From Tolypeutes matacus (lineage: Eukaryota > Chordata > Mammalia > Cingulata > Chlamyphoridae): a stretch of DNA of 64,000 bases. The position numbers and the translations under genes were made by a program. Shown here one piece after another: positions 33,993 to 45,666 of the stretch. Every line of letters starts with the position of its first letter. Within the stretch, counting starts at the first letter, position 1. Below the pieces are notes generated by a model. It saw nothing but the letters and a program-made list of their open reading frames with translations, was not told the DNA's origin and ran no database searches. The stretch covers positions 4,508,203-4,572,202 of the forward strand of contig JAKSZT010053881.1 of NCBI GenBank assembly GCA_026826555.1. Reading direction: 5' to 3'.

Positions 33993-35904
33993 TTTCTTCT
34001 CACTAGTTGATGGATATTTAGGTAGTTTGCATTTTGGGGCTATTATAAATAAAGTTGTTATGAGCATTGAGTACAGGTATTTGTGTGGAAGTATGTTTTC
34101 ATTTCTCTAGAATAGAATTACTAGATTATATAGTAGATGTATATTTAACTTTAGAAGAGATTGCCAAGCTGTTTTTCAAAGTGGCTGTACTATCAGCAAT
34201 GTGTTAGAGTTCCAGTTGCTCCACATCCTTTACAACACTTGGTATTGTCAATTGTTTTAGTTCCAGCCATTCCATAGGGTTTATAGCTGTGTCTTGGTCA
34301 GGTTTTAATTTGCATATTCCTAATGAATAATGATATTGAATATCTTTGCATGTACTTATTTCCTTTCACAGTTATTCTTTAGTGAAATATGTTCAAATCT
34401 TTTGCTTATTTTTTAAAAATTAAGTTGTGTATTCTTAATATTCATTTGTAAGAATTGTTATATACTATGGATACAAGTCCTTTATCAGACAATTCTTTTG
34501 CAAATATGTCCTCCAAATTCATGGCTCGCCTTTATAGTTTTTTAACAGTGTCTTTAGAAGCAAAATTTTAATTTTGCTGAAGCCCAATTTACCTTTTAAA
34601 AAAAAATTTGTACTTATTTGATCCCGTTTAAGAAATCTTGCCAATTTAATATCACTAAGATTTTCTCCCATGTTTTCTTCTAGAAGTTTTAGTTTTCACT
34701 CTTACATTTAGAATTGTGGTTCATTTCAAGTTCATTTTTGCATATGGTGCGAAGTCATAGTCAAGATTAATATAGATATATATCAATACACAATTGTTCC
34801 AGCACCATTTTTTTGAGTGATAATACTTTCCGCATTGAATTGACTTTGCACCTTGTTGAAAACTCATTTAACATATATATGTGTAGGTCTACTTCTAGAC
34901 TCTTTATCCTGTTCCATTGAGTCATATGCTTATCTTTATGTCAATTTCATACTCTCTTTATTATTGTAGCTGTACAGTGAGTCTAGAAATCAAGTAGTCT
35001 AAGTCCTCCAGATTTAATTTTCTTTCCCAAATATGTTTTGGTATTTCTAGGTCCTTAACATCTTTAGAATCAGTTTGTTGGTTTCCACAAAAAGAAAAAA
35101 AAAGAGAGAGAGAGAGAACAAAGCTTACTTGGATTTTGACAAGGTTTGCATTAAATCTATCATTCAGTTTAAGTTTTACTGATGGGTTAAAAATATTGAA
35201 TTTTCTGATCCATGAGCTTGGTATATCTCTCAATTTATTTAGATCCTTTCAAACTGACCTCAACAACATTTTATTATTTTCATTGCACAGATATTTCATC
35301 TACTTAAAAAAGATGTCCCCAAATATTCCATATTTTTTGATACTGTTACAAGGAAAACTAAGAAAATATATTTTAAAATTATTTATTGCTAGCAAGTAGA
35401 AATAGATCTGATATTTGTGTGTTGTCTTTGAAACTGAGACCTTCATTAGCTCATTTATCAGTTCTTTTAGCTTTTATAGGATACTTCTAATTTTCTATGT
35501 ACAAGATTATGTCATATGCATAGACAGTTTTATTTATTTTTTCTCTTATATCTGTATGAGTTTATTATTCTTTCTTCTGTTATTGCACTGGCTAAGACCT
35601 CTATTACAACACTGGATATAAGTAGTGAGAGTGGTATTGTTGCTTTGTTCCTAATCTTAGGCAGAAATTATTCTTAATAATTAATCACCCTTAATTCTGA
35701 AATGAGCTGTTTTCTGTAGGTTTTCATATAGAAGCACTATACCAGGTTCAGAAACTTCTCTTCTATTCCTAGTTTGCTGAGAACTTTGTTTTTACATGAA
35801 ATCAGTGTTGAATTTTGCCGAAGATATTTGTCTTCACTTATTGATAAAAATCATATGATATTTCCTGTATTTATTTATATGGTGAATTCAGTTGAATAGT
35901 TTCT

Positions 35905-36125
35905 TTCTTTCACTTTTTAACAGACTATTTCTTAGAGCAGTTTTAGATTTACATAAAAATTGTACTGAAAGTACAGAGAGTTCACATATGTCCAATTTCT
36001 CCCCTGCACACAAGTTCTCCTCTTGTTAACATCTTGCATTAGTGTGGTACATTTCCTACAATTTAATGAACCAATATTGATTCAATGTTTCAATTAAAGT
36101 CCGTGGTTCACATTAGAGTTCATTG
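35905..36125 (-). mobile_element. L1 3' end nested in older L1
   Basis: Reads ATTTCTTAGAGCAGTTTTAGATTTACA, AACATCTTGCATTAGTGTGGTACATT and AAGTCCGTGGTTCACATTAGAGTTCA, closely parallel to 30175-30370. Surrounding L1 ORF2 sequence continues on both sides, so this is a later, 5'-truncated insertion. No clean TSD identified. Confidence 0.75.
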
Positions 36126-36350
36126 ATTAGTTTTCAAGAGTTAAAACTATCATTCCATGTCTGGAATAAATTCCACTTTCTCATGAGATATTATCTTCTT
36201 TATACATTTCTAGATTCTATTAATGTTTTTTCAAGGATTTTTGCACTTAGATTCATAAGGAAAAATTGTAATTTTGTTAATTGGCTATGTCTTTATCTGT
36301 TTTTTTTTTTTTTTTTTTTTTTTAATTATGTTGGCTTCATAAAATGAGCT

Positions 36351-36396
36351 AGATGATAGAGAAAATGAGTAGGGATAGATGATAGACAAAATGAGT
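36351..36396. repeat. Short tandem duplication
   Basis: AGATGATAGAGAAAATGAGT at 36351-36370 is repeated at 36377-36396 with one change (GAGAAA to GACAAA); period 26. Confidence 0.85.
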
Positions 36397-37430
36397 GCAG
36401 ATTAAAGAGGTTGAGTTTCCTGGAAAATCTGTGAAGAATTTGTATTATTTCTTCCTAAAATGTTTGGTGGAAATCACCAGAGAAATCATCTTGGTCTGGA
36501 ATTTTCTTTGTGGGAATGTATTTTACTACAAATTGAAGTTGCTTAATAGTTATAGGACTATTCAGATTATTTATTTTCTTTTGTGTGAGCTCTGGTAGTC
36601 TGTTTCTTTCAAAGAGTTTGTCTGTTTCATCAAGTTGTTGAATTTATTGACATAAACCTTTTCACATTATTCCCTTGTTACTCTTTTTATGTCTGTATAA
36701 CCTGTAATGAAGTTTCATTTACATTCTTGGAATTAGTATTTATGCCTTCTCTATTTTTCCTGATCACCCTGGTCAAAAATTGTCAATTTTATTAATATTT
36801 AAAAATAAACCATCATTTGGTTTGATTAATTTTTCTCTATTGTTTTACCCATTTCTATGTTGTTGATTTCTGTTTTTTTCTTTTTTATTCTTTTTTTCTG
36901 CTTTCTGTGGGTTTAATTTGTTCTTCTTTTATACTTTTATAAGGTAGAAGCTTATATCATTGATTTGAGATCTTTCTTATTTTTTATATAAGCATTGAAA
37001 ATCTATAAATTTCCCTCTGTGATGAGCTTATCTGTATACCACACATTTTGATATGTTGTGTTTTAATTTTCGTTCGGTTCAAATATTCATTTTATAAAAA
37101 TATTAAGATTTCCATTTTTCCATCTTCTAATTTTTGCTAGGAACTTTTCGTATGTTTATTTACTCTTTTGTTTCTTCTAATTTAGTTTCTTATTTCTATA
37201 ATATTTTTCTTTTTTCTTTTTTCCTAACTCTTTACTGAGTTCTAGTTTCTACTTAGTGAGTTCTTTTTATTCTGATTTTATTTTTATATCTTCAGTCAAA
37301 TTCTTAATGCCTTTTAGCTTGTTTTGAAAATATAAGATACAATTTTCCTCTCTTTATGGACATGTGTCTCTAACATGTTTTTATAAGCATGTTATTCTAC
37401 TCTGTTTTTAAAGTAATTTTTTCATGGAAT

Positions 37431-38190
37431 TAGACCTCAAACTTTTTATTTATGTGGAATTAATTTTTCAGAGTTATGTAACTTCTATTGTCTGTTCATC
37501 CACTTTCAGTCATGCATCGATACTAGCCACCACACTGAAACTGCTCATAGCAAGGTCACCAGTGACCCTTGTTGCTATATCCAATGGTCAAATCAGTTTT
37601 CATTTTACATGATTTTCAGCAGCAAGTGACACTATTAATCATCCCATTCTCCTTCATACACTTTCATCATTTAGTTTTACAGTATGACCTATTTTCTTGG
37701 GGTTCCTCCTACTTTACTTGTTGTGCCTTCTCAGTTTTCTTTATAGCTCCTCCTCCCTGACTTCTAAATTTCAATGTGCCCCAAGGCCCAGGTCTTTAAT
37801 CCTCTTCTAATTTCTCTTTACACTTATTTCATTTTGCCATTTCATCTAGAACTACCAACTGTATGCTGATGATAATTTCTACCCAGTATACCACGAATAT
37901 GCTGATGATTCCCAATGAGATAGTTCCTGCCCAAACTTTACTCTAGAACTCCAGACTTATATATCTTCTGCCTACTCAACATTTCCACTTGGATGGGAAA
38001 GTAGACAATTCAGACTGAACATGCACAAAACTGTTCTTCCTTCCAAAACCTGCTTCATCATCTGTCCTTCTCACATTAGCCAATGGAAACTCTACCTAAT
38101 CAATTGGTCAATCTGAAACCTTGGCTATACTTTGATTTCTCTGTAAGATAAGCCAATTGCTCAAATCCTCCAGTGGTTTTCCTTTTTTTT
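37431..38190 (+). mobile_element. LINE-2 reverse transcriptase relic
   Basis: Plus-strand L2 (CR1 clade): ordered remnants of the RT domain, including CTGAAACTGCTCATAGCAAGGTCACCAGTGACC, GTGCCCCAAGGCCCAGGTC (the 'VPQGSVLGP' region), the YADD catalytic motif at 37862-37873, then LQTYISSAYSTFPLG and FRLNMHKT codons, and AAATCCTCCAGTGG near 38165. Many stops; extinct family. YADD occurs twice: again at 37898-37909, 36 bases later. Confidence 0.85.
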
Positions 38191-38439
38191 TCCTTATTAA
38201 AAAGTCAGTATTGTTTTTGCTGAACTTGGTATTTTCACCTTTGGTCAGGAACCTCAAATGGGTGTGAATGCTCTCTGATTGGTAATATTTTGGCAAAAGC
38301 AAATGAAAAATTTCTTTTAGAGAAAAGCATCCCCAATTTAGAGCTTTGTAGTTCCCATAGATAAGGGTCAATTAACTATAACCCTACAATTAAAAAAAAA
38401 AAAAACCTCCAAAAACACAAGAAAATCCAAACAAACAGA
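38191..38439. other. Unassigned sequence with A run
   Basis: A run at about 38391-38404; no gene. Confidence 0.4.
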
Positions 38440-39440
38440 ATATTTAAGTCTGAAAAAAGTTCTTACAATTAGAAACAGACACCAATGGACAAAAAATTAG
38501 TGAAATGAAAGATAGATCTGAATAAATGATTAAGAATGCTACCCAGAGAGGCAAAAGAAGTAGGAAATATCAAAGAGAGGTTCAGAGACATGGAAGATAG
38601 AATGGAAAGTTCTAACAGACTTATAGTAGGAGTCATAAAGAGAAAATAGAGAGCATGAAGGGGTTGTAATAATCAAAGATTTAACAACTCAAAATTTCCT
38701 GGAATTGATAAAATGGATGAATCCATGGCTAAAGTAAGTACAATCTTACCAAGCAGTATAAATATAAAGAGATCCCATCTAGACATATGATAGCATATTT
38801 ATCATTAGCAAATCTTCATTAAAGGAACTTCTAAAGAATAAATTTATGGAAGAATTATTTTAAAATAATGTTTAATTTATGGGTTTAAAAAAGATAAGTT
38901 TAAAATACTCTATAATAATGGTATTTATATCAGGAGGGGGTGAATCATAATAAAAGTTTCTAAGATTTTCATATTATTCAGGATTAGATAAAATTTATTC
39001 TTTATTAAATTATCATAAATGGTAAAATGTCAAGGGTGACCTCTTAATTATAGAAATAGAACTCATAAGTTTTAAACCCATAAAAAGAAAAATATAGTAA
39101 TAAAACAAGAAAAATAAATCCTCAATCAATCTTAAAAAGAAACAAACAACAAAAAAGAATAAAAGAGTCAGAATGGTAGAAATAAGTCCAAAATATCATT
39201 AATTAGAATAAATGCAAACAGACTAAACTTGCGCATTTAATGACAGGGATTGTCACATTGGATAAAAAACAAAATCCAGCAATATGTGGTTACAAGAGAC
39301 ACAACCAAAGTTTAAATATTTAGAAAGTTTGAAATTAAAAGAATGAAAAAGTAACAGGCCAATGCTTATCCTGATAAATGTGGATTAGCCGTATAAAAAT
39401 CAAACAATTCTAATTTCTACCTGAAAAATCAAATGTTAAC
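38440..39440 (+). mobile_element. L1M/HAL1-like sequence
   Basis: A-rich plus-strand text typical of old L1/HAL1: AGAGGTTCAGAGACATGGAAGATAGAATGGAAAG, TGGAATTGATAAAATGGATGAATCC, TTGGATAAAAAACAAAATCC, GGTTACAAGAGACACAACC. No open frame of note survives. Boundaries approximate. Confidence 0.7.
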
Positions 39441-40029
39441 ATTGGTAACAAATATTTTTAGTTGTTTTCCTTGAAGTGACAGGATCATTTCATTCATTTT
39501 TCAGAAAATGTCTGATACATACTCAAAGCTGAGTATCCATAGTTTGCTGTCAGGTAAAAATGGTGCTCTTTCAGGTAAAAATGGTGTTCCATGAGTAAAA
39601 TGGCTATTTCAGATTGCAACTCCCTTGAGACAACCATCGTACTTGTGCAGCAGAAGTGCTTTTTGTATACTTCCTATTTCTTCAGAAAAGAATATTAAAA
39701 ACATGTAATCAAGGGTTGAGGTTCAGTAAAAGTAATATGTTTTACTGTTCAGTTAAGGACAACCTTTAGTTGATCTGGCATTTATTTTTCAATGAGGCTA
39801 CAGTGGAGAAGAACATAACAGCCATTGCTATGCTTAGTGCTGTTGTCTTGATTTTTTCAAAAGATATCAGCAATTTTATCCACCATTAATTTTACACTAT
39901 CAGTTCAATATAATATAGTGAAAAAGTCAAGTAACATCTTAGTATTATTATAAAAATAATGTTGACCTTACCTCCTGAAAGTTTCTCAGGGACCCTCAGG
40001 AATTTAGAGACCACAGATTGAGAACCAAT
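39441..40029. other. Unassigned sequence with a 16-bp duplication
   Basis: TCAGGTAAAAATGGTG at 39550-39565 is repeated exactly at 39571-39586 (period 21). The part at about 39985-40029 resembles the end of an old hAT element (CAGATTGAGAACCAATG) but is too short to call. Confidence 0.45.
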
Positions 40030-40037
40030 GAGTTAGA

Positions 40038-40243
40038 CTGAATATCAGTGAACTACCTGTCCAAGGACCAAATTTCGTCCCTGCATTTGTAAATAAAGTT
40101 TTATTGGAACACAGAAATGCCTGTTCATGTACATATTGACTGTGGCTACTATTGTACTACAATGGCATGAGTTGAGTGGTTGCAAGAGACTAAGCATAAA
40201 ATATTTACTATATGGCCCTTTGCACAAAAGTTTGCAGACTCCT
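40038..40243. mobile_element. hAT-Charlie-type MITE with 8-bp TSD
   Basis: Internal blocks TTTGTAAATAAAGTTTTATTGGAACACAG, TGACTGTGGCTACTATTGTACTACAATGGCA and TAAAATATTTACTATATGGCCC are hallmark text of a common mammalian hAT MITE; ends CTGAATATCAGTGAACTAC and GTTTGCAGACTCCT. Perfect 8-bp TSD GAGTTAGA at 40030-40037 and 40244-40251. Confidence 0.88.
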
Positions 40244-41091
40244 GAGTTAGACTATAACAGCAGAATAAAAATCCAACAAATGTATTTGAAAGGAAATAAT
40301 AAAACAACAAAATGATAATGCAATATAAAGGCTGGATAAAGACAAATTCTTAGTCTTTGAGAACTAATAAAATAGAAAAAACTTTGATAAGAGTGGATAA
40401 ACCAAAGTGAGATGATACTTACAAGTAATATTAATTATGAAAAAAGGAGACTAAATATATGGCCGAGTTTTAAAAGATAAGAGAAAAATATGAACAATTT
40501 TATGTTAAAATTTAAACTATAAACAAAAAGGATAAAAATAAAACTATGAATTACAAAATTTGACAAAAAAAAGAAATAGAGAGCACAATTAGCACTATAA
40601 TCATTAAAAACAAACGGAAGAAGAAAAGTAACCTAGAGGATTTTGCCATTCCATATATAAATATTTGTTATAAATATACAGTACCTCAGAGAGTGTACTG
40701 GCACAATAATCAAATTGGTCAATGGAACAGATTAGGGAGCTCAAAGACAGAGCCATACTTATATGGAAACATGACAGTGTCTGGCATAAATGATTGTTAT
40801 GGTACAGGGGACATACATAGCAGGTCACTGGGGAAGTATGGATTACATAGTAGATAGTACTTAGACTCTTAATTATCCATATGGACAAAATATGATATTG
40901 ACTCTCTACCTCAGATTGTTCACCAAAACAAACTGTAGTTGGATTAAAACAAAACTAGCAAAGGCAAAACTTTAAGATTGTTAGAATATAACTCTTAGTA
41001 CACAAGACCAATTTTGTTGCTATAGAAACAAGCTTTGTGAACTTACTATTGTACCATAACAAAAGCAAAAAGATAAACAACAACCTAGAAG

Positions 41092-41324
41092 GGGGTTTCT
41101 TAACAAGGGATCAATGAGCTCAATTCAAATTCAAAAAAACATTATTCTTGTGGGGATGTGTTGGCATGGGTGTGATATATTTATTAAATAATACACAGTA
41201 TAGTGTGGACTTAGTAAGGGGTCCTTGGTTTTTCAACTCAAAAAAAAAAAAAAAAATTTTTTTTTTTTTTTTTTTTTTTTTAAGAAAAGGGGTCCATGGG
41301 ATAAAAAAGGTTAAGAAGCCCTGA
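41092..41324. mobile_element. hAT-type MITE with A/T palindrome core
   Basis: Perfect 8-bp TSD CCTAGAAG at 41084-41091 and 41325-41332. Ends are inverted repeats: left GGGGTTTCTTAAC, right GTTAAGAAGCCCTGA. A typical GGGGTCCATGGG block sits near the right end. Its centre holds an A17 run (41240-41256) directly followed by a T25 run (41257-41281). Inserted into the L1 of 40330-42545. Confidence 0.88.
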
Positions 41325-41800
41325 CCTAGAAGATATTTGAAATATATATATTCAACACAGGATTAATATCCTGAATAGATAAAGAACTCTTACAAGTCAA
41401 TAAGAACAAAAAACAGCCAATCAAATTTAAAATGCATAAAATATTTGAACAGTCATGTCACAGAAGAAGAAATACATATGGAAAATATGAAAAATACTCA
41501 GTCCTTAGTAACCAGAGATATGCAAATTTAGACCATGATGAGATATAATTTCATACCTACCAGAATGACAAAAATTAAGAAATTTGATAATAGCAAATGT
41601 TGGTGAGGATGAAGTACAACAGAAATATTTTGCTATTCACACTAAAAATTGGTACAACTACTTTGGAAACCCACATTGTAAAATCAAATATTTTCATACC
41701 CTAAGACCTAGCATTTTTTTGTTTAGACAAGGTATATCCTATGGAAGAAGTTTCAGCCTCTATGAAGTGGTGGGCTGATGTGTTAAGAAGTCATAGGTGT

Positions 41801-41985
41801 GGGAAGCGGCTGTGGCTCAATCAGTGGGGCTCCCGTTTACCATATGGGAGGCCCCGGGTTCGGTTCCCGGGGCCTCCTGGTGAGGGCAGGCCCACCTGCA
41901 TGGCGTGGTTGGCTGACCCAGTGAGCACAAGCAGCAAGGGGGGGATAAATGAATAAATAAATAAAATCTTAAAAAAAAAAAAAAA
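41801..41985 (+). repeat. Long DAS-type SINE, copy 2
   Basis: Same structure as 14041-14226, with A box TGGCTCAATCAG and B box GGTTCGGTTCC, and the ATAAATGAATAAATAAATAAA tail. Perfect 16-bp TSD AAGAAGTCATAGGTGT at 41785-41800 and 41986-42001. About eight differences from copies 1 and 3, mostly transitions, so it is older or of another source lineage. Confidence 0.95.
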
Positions 41986-42598
41986 AAGAAGTCATAGGTG
42001 TGCTATTGGGGTTGTTAAGTAGGGTGGAAGCACCTGCAGTCTCCATGTGAGGCAGCTACCTTTGGTAGTAAGCATTCTCAACCTTGGTTCTTCTAAAGTC
42101 GGCCCAACGAGTTCAGGATCTGATAGTGCCATGATGTGAAAAGACTGGGGAGCATCATCTGAGAGAATTCCTGGTATATGTATACCAGAAGATATTTAAA
42201 GGACATTCATTGCATCACATTGTGAGGAAGAGGATTATATAAATTATGGCATAGCTATGGAATGGAATACTATACAGCATTGAGAATGGATTAAATATAG
42301 TTACATGGATGAATTATTAAACATACTTGAATGACAAAATCAAGAGGCAAAAGCTGCATGCCAATAACATTATTACAAAATTCATTATAATCATAAACAA
42401 AAAATGCAGGCTGCTTTTTACATTTGGGAGGAAGAAGTGGCTAGGATTGAATAAAGCAGCACCCATGGTGTTGGGAATATTCTTTTTTGACCTTAAGTTG
42501 GTGATGGGTTTACTTTATTACTATGCTTCATAACTTACATACATGTTACATATAGTCTATTAAGTGTATTAATATCACATGAAAGTGGTTAAGATTCA

Positions 42599-42706
42599 GT
42601 TGTGATCAAAAGAAGAATAAAGAGGACAGGGGGAGGAGAGGAGAGGAAAAGGAGAAAGTGGATGAGCAAGAAGAAAAAGAAGAAAAGAGAAAATAGGAAT
42701 AAAAGA
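42599..42706. repeat. Purine-rich low-complexity tract
   Basis: About 108 bases, nearly all A/G on the plus strand (GAGGAGAGGAGAGG, AAGAAAAAGAAG). Confidence 0.85.
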
Positions 42707-43275
42707 TGACCTCCAGAAGGACGGTTGGAAGGATGACAGCCATCTACTCCCCTATTTTATAATGGAGTTCCAATGTGGTTGAAGCTCACAAAGAGCTCAA
42801 TTTCTAATTTTTTATGCAAAGTTGTATTTATTATATTCTCTCAACTACTGTATATGTGATTCTTAATAAATTCTAAGTAGTCTGTTTTCCTTGCAGTGTT
42901 GGAAGAGACTGTAGTTTTTGTTTGTTTGTTTGTTTGTTTTTTCAAAAGAGTGCCAAATGAATTTGTAGATTTACATTTAAGAGCCAAATTGCTTGAAGGA
43001 AATATGCTTTTCATTTTGTGTTTGCTGAGTACATACCACTGAACCCACTTAAGGTAAATGCTTGTGTGATGTGATCTAATTGTACTTTATTGTTATAAGA
43101 CAACATTCTAACCTACCATGAGATAACTTCAACATTCATATGTTGTTGCTAATTGGGTGCCCTTTTCTTTCTTAGGAGTATGAAATGTGAGCACCAGAAG
43201 GGACAACAGACATGTGGTAGGTGTAATAAACATTGTGCTGAAGGGAGAAAAAGTTAAGAAGGGATCTTAGTTATC
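42707..43275. other. Unassigned sequence with (TTTG)n
   Basis: TTTG units at about 42919-42942. No gene seen. Confidence 0.45.
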
Positions 43276-43283
43276 ATCTAGAC

Positions 43284-43546
43284 CAGTGGCTTTTGAGCAT
43301 TTTTGACTCAACCCACAGAGAAAAATACATATTATAAGAAGACTGGCTAAACACACACACACACACACACACACAGCACACCACACCACAGTTGAAACAA
43401 AAGTTACATGAAACAGGACCTGCCTTTCCTGTGTGTAATTAACTCTGATGGTTTCTATTACATGTTTTAAAAATTGCTAGTTTTTATGAACTAAATTAAT
43501 TTCATGACTCTCAAAGAGGTCATGACAGGCAGTTTGAAAAATACTT
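43284..43546. mobile_element. hAT-type MITE with internal (AC)n
   Basis: Left end CAGTGGCTTTTGAGC and right end reading CAGTTTGAAAAATACTT, with ACTCAACCCACAGAG and CATGACTCTCAAAGAGGTCATGAC blocks. 8-bp TSD with one mismatch: ATCTAGAC at 43276-43283, ATCTAGTC at 43547-43554. An (AC)n of about 24 bases starts near 43351. Confidence 0.82.
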
Positions 43547-43561
43547 ATCTAGTCTTATCTA

Positions 43562-43640
43562 GCCCACCCATCATGTATTTCAGATGAGGAAACTGAGCCT
43601 CAGAGAGGACAAGCAAGAGAATTATTTTGAAAAGTAGTAT
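43562..43640 (-). repeat. MIR or L2-tail fragment
   Basis: ATTTCAGATGAGGAAACTGAGCCTCAGAGAGGACAAG is the antisense MIR core. Confidence 0.72.
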
Positions 43641-44804
43641 GTGTTCATGTGTCAAGAAAATAAAAAACTAATTTGAAGCTAGTTTTAAATGCGTCTTAGT
43701 CATTGACACATCCTTATATATTTAATCTGTGCTCCCTCTTCTCATACACCTATAGCCTATCATTTGTGTGTGTCGCTCGGTTAAAAGAGATCAGATTAAG
43801 CCAACAGAATTTATACTGAATGAGCCACTCTGAGCACTAGCCAGTATCTCCTTGTTTGCAAATCAATCTCTTGATAACTTTTCAAGCCTTCCCCCACCCC
43901 CCACACCAAGTATTAAAGTTAAATCTACATAGCTATCTCCCCACCCCACCCCCCAAGGTTGTGATAAAACAACCAGCTACACAGAGCAGTTCCTGGATCT
44001 GTGACTTTGTGCATTTATTTCATTACCTAAGCTGGAAATGAAAAATGCTTTGATGTCCAAACAAAAATTTGCGTTTGCATTCTCTGATGAAGCCTATAAC
44101 TTACTGGCAAAATATCAGTTAAAAGAAGAGAAGTCTTAAGCTCAATTTTTACATATTTATTTTTCACATTATACATGCATCTTCTCTGATCCCTGTCTAG
44201 ATGGTTAGATTAACAGTTCACCACAGTTCATAAAGAATATCCAAAACACATTGCTCTGCACTTAGCTTCTGAGGTGATTTTCAGTTTAAATCCATATGTG
44301 AATTGAAATGACTCACAGGTGGGCTCCTTTTTTGTTACTGTTCTCATTATCATGATTATTATCAGCAATTATACTGTTATTTTTAATCAAACATAGATTA
44401 ATTCTTTGCTTTCCACCTGCTTAGAGGAGTCCAGAGCAAATGTGTAGCTTGTCACAGAGAAGGGAGACTGATCACTGTCTGAAGGGAAGTGCAAGCTCTG
44501 GTGGCCCCTTCATCCAGGGGAACATCCTGTCAGTGCTCCTCAGTATGCTTGCGTCAGAGCCAATGGCGACTTCTGGAGGACACAGTTTTTGCCTTAAAAA
44601 CCTTTCACAGATTTATGCTTTGGCTCATGAGGTGGGTGTTCTTTTGAAGCAGGTAGTTTTAGTGTCTCTGTCCTGTAAGTTACCTACCATGATGCTGTCC
44701 ACAAAGTAAGTGAACAATATGTAAGTACTGAATTCTTGAAAGTGTACTTTAAGTTTGCAAGACAATCCCAGAATATTGTCTTGGAGAAGACCTTGGGAGC
44801 CACA
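43641..44804. other. Unassigned sequence
   Basis: C-rich patches at 43890-43960. The 89-codon frame at 44440-44709 has no recognisable domain. No RNA gene. Confidence 0.4.
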
Positions 44805-44945
44805 CAGCGCATAGTCTCTCACTCTACTGATTAGTAATGTGAGGCAAAGTTAGGTCAATTTCTCCCCCAAAGTCTTGTGGCCAGGATGTGGCAAAGTTGG
44901 AACTTGGAGGTTTTTTAATTCAAGTTCTTTCCATGTACTCAAAGG
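44805..44945 (-). repeat. MIR SINE fragment
   Basis: AATGTGAGGCAAAGTTAGGTCAATTTCTCCC, GTCTTGTGGCCAGGATGTGGCAAAGTTGGAACTTGG: antisense MIR order (GAGGC…AAGGTCA…GCAGAGC…GGAA). Confidence 0.6.
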
Positions 44946-45175
44946 GACTGACAAAAGACAAATTAATTCTTTTCCTCTGATCATTGTCCTTCATTCGTTT
45001 TAATGATAAACATCGAAGACTCTGGATCTATACGTAGCAAAATCTCTTCTCTTTTTCTGAGTGGTTCTACCTAATTGTAAACTTTAATTAAAAGTAACCA
45101 TTCTTTCCATTCTCCAGCAAATCACTTATGCCAAAAAAGGAAGGGAAAGAAGGAGGGAGGGAGGGAGAGGGAGAA
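44946..45175. other. Unassigned sequence ending in purine run
   Basis: Purine-only run from about 45136 to 45175, the left half of a GA-rich tract split by the adjacent LTR. Confidence 0.6.
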
Positions 45176-45630
45176 TGTGATGGTTAGGCTAATGTGCAAC
45201 TGGGTCAGGTAATTGTGCCCAGTTGTTTGGTCAAGCAAGCACTGGGCTAATTGTAATACAAGCACATTTATGGACTTTAGTTATCAGTGAGTTTACTGCA
45301 TAGATGACTGATTACATCTAAGATCAGATCAATCAGGGAGATTGCCATCAGCAATGAGTGACGTTTTATCCAATCAGTTGAATGCCTTCAAAGGGGAAGT
45401 GATTTCAGCATTCAGAGAGAATTTCCCAGCTTGTCTTTGGACAGCCAACGTCTCCCGGAAACTCATCAAGGACCTTCATTGGACTTTCATCAGCGTCCCT
45501 GGTTTGCAGCCTGACTGTGGAACCTGGACTTGTGCATCCCCACAGTCACATGAGAGACTTTTATAAAATCTCATACTATTTACAGATTATCTCCTGTTGA
45601 TTCTGTTCCCTAGAGAACCCTGACTAATAC

Positions 45631-45631
<1 letters not shown>
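45176..45631 (+). mobile_element. ERVL-type (MLT2-like) solo LTR, copy 2
   Basis: Starts TGTGATGGTTAGGC and ends GAGAACCCTGACTAATAC, about 456 bp, highly similar along its length to 27709-28162 (shared TGGACTTTAGT, CAGCAATGAGTGA, ATCCAATCAGTTGAATGCC). Sits inside a GA-rich simple tract, so its 5-bp TSD cannot be read cleanly. Solo; no internal retroviral sequence. Confidence 0.9.

Positions 45632-45665
<34 letters not shown>
45632..45665. repeat. (GA)n microsatellite
   Basis: GA dinucleotides for about 32 bases, the right part of the tract interrupted by the LTR. Confidence 0.95.

Positions 45666-45666
<1 letters not shown>

Larger units (their letters stand above)
33993..37430 (-). mobile_element. 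Long decayed L1: ORF2 RT domain to 3' UTR
   Basis: About 3.4 kb of old L1 on the minus strand. Left part parallels the L1 at 30150-32270 (GGTAGTTTGCATTTTGGGGC, TTTCAAAGTGGCTGTAC, ATTGTTCCAGCACCATTTTTT). At about 36395-36520 the minus strand encodes the segment around the L1 RT motif SPGPDGF (here diverged) and following CCAAACATTT codons. Stops and frameshifts are dense; no intact frame. A second L1 3' end is inserted at 35905-36125. A T run of about 23 bases at 36300-36323 interrupts it. Confidence 0.88.
40330..42545 (+). mobile_element. Decayed L1: ORF2 end and 3' UTR, twice interrupted
   Basis: Plus-strand old L1: GTACTGGCACAATAATCAAATTGGTCAATGGAACAGATTAGG (the 'DQWNR' region), later ATCCTGAATAGATAAAGAACTC, TATGCAAATTTAGACCATGATGAG, CCAGAATGACAAAAATTAAG, GTTGGTGAGGATGAAG, and AATTATGGCATAGCTATGGAATGGAATACTA near the end. 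Interrupted by a hAT MITE (41092-41324) and a DAS SINE (41801-41985). ORF2 is destroyed. Confidence 0.85.
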
